DNA of 64,000 nucleotides, from positions 1 to 64,000 of the forward strand of contig NW_025935765.1 in assembly GCF_000764305.2 (NCBI RefSeq), read 5' to 3'. The notes beneath the pieces are model-generated. The model was not told the origin of the DNA and did not search any database. It saw nothing but the letters and a program-made list of their open reading frames with translations. Positions 61,464 through 64,000 of this stretch are shown one piece after another. The first letter of the stretch is position 1. The number at the start of each line of letters is the position of its first letter. Source of the DNA: Hyalella azteca (Eukaryota; Arthropoda; Malacostraca; Amphipoda; Hyalellidae). Both the position numbers and the translations under genes were made by a program.

Positions 61464-62618
61464 TTAAAACTGAGATCCCAGTAACTCACACATGCCCTGG
61501 TCATCTCCGACAATGACTTCGTTATCCTTAAGCGGGCCTACTGGTGTCTTTATTTTAGCCTTGCACTGAGCATATTTAAAAAAATACTTGGGGTTCTCTT
61601 TGATGACTTCAACCACTCGCTCTTCCGCGGCTTGTTCTTCCATCCTGTGCGAGACCTGCAGCCTAAGTTCAATTTTCTTGCGCAAATTTACTAGCCTCTG
61701 TCTTCTCGTATCACCAGTGGATTCAGCTATTTGTTTATTTAATCGCTTGCGTTTTCTCATAAGGATTCGTCTGTCTCTCGGAATGCTGCGGACTTTAGGC
61801 CCTGTTTTTCTCGGTGTATGACGCACACATACCTGTGCTAGTTTCTCACACAGTTTTGTGTAGATTTCCTCAGCATTCATCTCGTGAAACTCTGCTCTCC
61901 AATCGATTTCGTCAATTTCATTCCAAATTGCCCCCCAATCCGTTCTTCGATTGTGAAAGTTAAGTCCTGCCAGTCTCTCTTGGGGTATAGACCTGGGCAG
62001 GGTTTCAATTCCAATTGTCGTTTCCACCATCACTAAGCGATGGTCAGACAGTGAGGTATCTTCAACCCGGACAGCAACCACCATTCTTTCATTATTAAGA
62101 AAGAAGAGATCGAGAATATTGTGTTCTCTTGTCGGCGACCGTACCTGCTGACTGAGCAAGTATTCCGCAGCAAACTTCACAAGTTGGGCTTCTTGACTTG
62201 TGTCGCGGTCATCGACCTCTAAGCCGCCAGGGCTTGTCCAACGGATTCGTGGGAGATTGAAGTCCCCACCAATTATCAGGCTGGGGGCTGGGTCACCAAG
62301 TTCAGCCACCCTGGTCTCCATTTCCTTAAGGGTTTTGTTGAAATTTTTCGGCGGACAAGCAGGCGGTCTAGAGACTATGGCTACGCTCAGGTCATATTTT
62401 TTTATGTGAAGTAGCACGTATTCAACAAAGCCGTCAGAGTTTCCAGATTTCGATCTCAATTCTACAGTGCTTCTTGCGAGGGAGTTCCTAAGGTAGGCAA
62501 TTACTCCACCCTTCTTTCTCCCTTCTTTCCGGTCCGCGCGGTAGTGTTGAAATCCTTCCATTGTAATTTCTGCATCGAGGATATCTTTCCTTAGGTGCGA
62601 CTCCGTTAGTGCAATCAT
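61464..62618 (-). pseudogene. AP-like endonuclease and linker of non-LTR retrotransposon, 5' end missing
   Basis: 384 codons ending in TAA (61464-61466). Motifs of the exonuclease-endonuclease-phosphatase fold: IALTESH (2-8, with the metal-binding Glu), a YRAD/GGVIAYLRNS segment (26-47), SRPP (83-86), GGDFNLP (117-123), ILDLFFLNNERMV (168-180) and SLSDHRLVMVE (189-199, with the catalytic Asp-His). A basic linker (RSIPRDRRILMRKRKRLNKQ) leads toward the polymerase. The first strand with the usual Asn motif is absent: upstream codons in this frame run only to a stop near 62634. The domain would nick target DNA for reverse transcription. The single TAA separating it from the polymerase is in frame, so one substitution is enough to explain the break. 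Confidence in family is high. Confidence 0.92.
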
Positions 62619-62639
62619 AAAGATCCCTAGTAGCTAGGT

Positions 62640-62811
62640 CATCCCTCCTTCTCCAAGAACTACCCTCCTCACCGCTCCTTCTACCAGTGTTTCCCGCAAC
62701 CCTATCACTGCCCTGTCTTCCCTGTGATGGTGGGGACTCTGAGGGTGAGGGAGTGGGCTGGCGTCCAGCAGGAGCCCTTCGTTGTGGGGGTGAATCATTG
62801 TTGCCTCCAGT
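62640..62811 (-). pseudogene. Pro/Ser/Arg-rich 5' segment of the retrotransposon
   Basis: In another frame from the endonuclease, the minus strand reads a Pro/Ser/Arg-rich stretch (GGNNDSPPQRRAPAGRQP and on to GRRSGEEGSSWRRR). It may be the linker or ORF1-like end that precedes the endonuclease in the intact element, now fused by a deletion to the middle of the first endonuclease strand. It starts exactly where the GCAGAGTGT array stops, so this is the 5' boundary of the copy. The Thr/Leu/Cys repeat that precedes it in the open frame is translated microsatellite. Confidence 0.6.
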
Positions 62812-63020
62812 GCAGAGTGTGCAGAGTGTGCAGAGTGTGCAGAGTGTGCAGAGTGTGCAGAGTGTGCAGAGTGTGCATAAGGTCATAAGGTGTGTAGAGT
62901 ATGCAGAGTGTGCAGAGTGTGCAGAGTGTGCATAAGGTCATAAGGTCATAAGGTGTGTAGAGTGTGCAGAGTGTGCAGAGTGTGCAGAGTGTGCAGATAT
63001 CTGCAGAGTGTGCAGATAAG
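62812..63020. repeat. (GCAGAGTGT)n array with two orphan CATAAGGT blocks
   Basis: Plus-orientation 9-bp units between the two retrotransposon copies. Two tandem CATAAGGT units lie at 62876-62891 and three at 62931-62954, each entered from GAGTGTG and left through GTGTAGAGT. CATAAGGT is the 8-bp terminal repeat of the retrotransposon. TGCAGATATCTGCA at 62992-63005 is a small palindrome. Confidence 0.92.
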
Positions 63021-63425
63021 ACATATTACAACGAAAGAAGGGGGAGACTGTGCAGGATTCCCCCATTTAATAACCGAGCCGCGGCCAGAGTACAGAATTT
63101 CGTGAGGGATCATTGTCTGTGGTAGGACCGAGGCTCTTTAATGTCTTGCCAAAAAATCTAAGAGGAGGGGAGTTCACCCTTGCAACATTCAAGAGACGAC
63201 TGGACAAGTGGTTGAGAAAGATCCCGGATTGTCCAGTAGTGTGAAACTACCCTCAGCAAGTGACAAGCAACAGCATCTTGCATCAGCTGGCCCAAAGGAG
63301 GGCAAATAGACGGAACACGTCCAACGTTACATCCGACGAAGACTTGGAGACGGAGGACAACGAAGGCGGCGCATCAGCGTGACCGGGGACTAGGAAGTCC
63401 CGAACTCATCATAAGGTCATAAGGT
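63021..63425 (+). mobile_element. 5'-truncated second copy of the retrotransposon, plus strand
   Basis: Aligns in reverse with 59767-60172 over its full length, starting at ACATATTACAACGAAAGAAG and ending with CATAAGGT twice (63410-63425). It covers the last 75 or so codons of the C-terminal domain plus the 3' end. Small differences include a one-base loss in the CAGAATTTCGTGAGG segment, where the other copy has CAGACTCTTCGTGAGG, which breaks the frame. 5' truncation is the normal result of incomplete target-primed reverse transcription. Its flanks are the same GCAGAGTGT array on both sides. Confidence 0.95.
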
Positions 63426-63504
63426 AAGGTGTGCAGAGTGTGCAGAGTGTGCAGAGTAAGCAGAGTGTGCAGAGTGTGCAGAGTGGTCAGAGTGTGCAGA
63501 GTGT
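63426..63504. repeat. (GCAGAGTGT)n array, right part
   Basis: Starts with AAGGT (partial tail unit) and about eight 9-bp units with single changes (GAGTAAGCA, GAGTGGTCA). Ends at GTGTTCGC. Confidence 0.92.
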
Positions 63505-63508
63505 TCGC

Positions 63509-63616
63509 TATATAAGCACTTGACTGGAGGGCGACAGCACCACTCAGCTCGGTGCTCCGTGTGTTGCTGGCGATAAGCCGCTTCAGTGGCTCCCGCTACT
63601 TACAAAATTAAATAAA
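63509..63616 (+). promoter_or_regulatory. TATA box, initiator-like site and nearby polyadenylation signal (possible LTR)
   Basis: TATATAAG at 63509-63516 is followed 35-37 bases later by ACTCAGCTC, close to the arthropod initiator, then a GC-rich stretch (GGTGCTCCGTGTGTTGCTGG) and AATAAA at 63611-63616. TATA box, start and poly(A) signal within about 100 bases is the layout of an LTR R-U5 region in Ty3/gypsy-like elements. No PBS, second LTR or pol was seen, so a solo or fragmentary LTR, or a real gene promoter, both remain possible. Confidence 0.4.
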
Positions 63617-64000
63617 ATCATTACGGATTGAAAATTGTGTCCCATAATAGTGAGTTTCAATATTCAATACGTTGACAATTTTATTTTGAATAAGAAGGGA
63701 TGCGTATATGTTAGAGTTAGAGCATCGACTCTATATACTTTTTAAAATCATACTGTCCCATATGTTCATAAATTCGTGAATTTTCTTTATTTTCTATTTT
63801 CAGAAAATAAACAATGTCTCAGCTTTGAAGAAATATTTTAATTTAAAGTCTACCAATATACATCAACCATGCTTTTTTTCTATAGAATTAAATTGAACTT
63901 GAATTCAATTTTCATCCAAGGACGTCGTCAAAGATATTTTTAAAGTCCAACATTATTTGTGCACGTGCCGAAGAAATATTATTACTGGAGCATTTCTTTA
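63617..64000. other. Unique AT-rich sequence to window end
   Basis: No gene or repeat recognised. If the TATA box above drives a gene, its body would begin here, but no convincing coding frame follows. Confidence 0.5.

Larger units (their letters stand above)
59767..62811 (-). mobile_element. CR1/L2-like non-LTR retrotransposon, broken, minus strand
   Basis: About 3.0 kb, carrying from 5' to 3' (minus strand) a Pro/Arg-rich segment, an AP-type endonuclease missing its start, a reverse transcriptase and a C-terminal domain, then a non-coding 3' end closing with two CATAAGGT units (59767-59782). No poly(A). The reading frame is interrupted three times: a frame change before the endonuclease near 62640, one in-frame TAA at 61464-61466, and a frame change with apparent deletion near 60478. 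An 8-bp tandem 3' tail is typical of the CR1 group; the exact clade cannot be set without alignment. It sits within a (GCAGAGTGT)n array, and a truncated second copy lies at 63021-63425. Not functional as it stands. Confidence 0.92.

Noticed and set aside
62812..62886. Thr/Leu/Cys repeat protein on the minus strand upstream of the endonuclease
   Set aside because: It is the GCAGAGTGT microsatellite in translation and lies outside the retrotransposon.

Overview
The window is AT-rich, non-coding eukaryotic (metazoan) DNA. Its retrotransposon, its GTCY-type dispersed repeats and its many minisatellites fit an arthropod with a large, repeat-rich genome. A crustacean is a guess; nothing in the window proves it. 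I found no host protein-coding gene, rRNA or tRNA that I can defend. Nearly every open reading frame is either a short chance frame or an artefact of a tandem repeat with a period divisible by three.

Layout. 1-14 kb: mostly unique AT-rich sequence with one GTCY element (740-890), a perfect hairpin between 8-bp direct repeats (2228-2281), and minisatellites at 2.8, 8.7 and 11.5 kb. 14-15.1 kb: a 42-bp satellite (A) with a three-monomer higher-order repeat, a 213-base N gap, then a 22-bp satellite (B). 16-32 kb: many unrelated minisatellites (42, 64, 15, 62, about 45 and 94 bp). 33.6-48.1 kb: three more GTCY elements, a second half-array of A, both half-arrays of a 34-bp satellite (C), a second half-array of B, and a 16-bp array with nested higher-order repeats. 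49-59 kb: unique DNA with 72-bp, 48-bp and 32-bp repeats. 59.3-63.5 kb: a fifth GTCY element, then a broken CR1/L2-like non-LTR retrotransposon on the minus strand (59767-62811) and a 5'-truncated copy of its 3' end on the plus strand (63021-63425). Both lie inside a (GCAGAGTGT)n array. A TATA box and polyadenylation signal follow, possibly part of an LTR.

The most important observation concerns the assembly. The Tn5/Nextera mosaic-end adapter is present at 37713-37731, and again as a complete double-ended mate-pair junction at 41521-41558. These adapters and the N gap sit exactly where three different satellites are joined to each other. Each satellite occurs as one left half-array and one right half-array, all in the same orientation. 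The simplest reading is that the blocks 14935-37712 and 37732-41520 are in swapped order, and that the real order is 1-14721, 37732-41520, 14935-37712, 41559-64000.

The most interesting biology is the GTCY hairpin family (five copies), the retrotransposon's apparent association with a 9-bp microsatellite that also carries orphan copies of its 8-bp 3' tail, and the high density of unrelated minisatellites.
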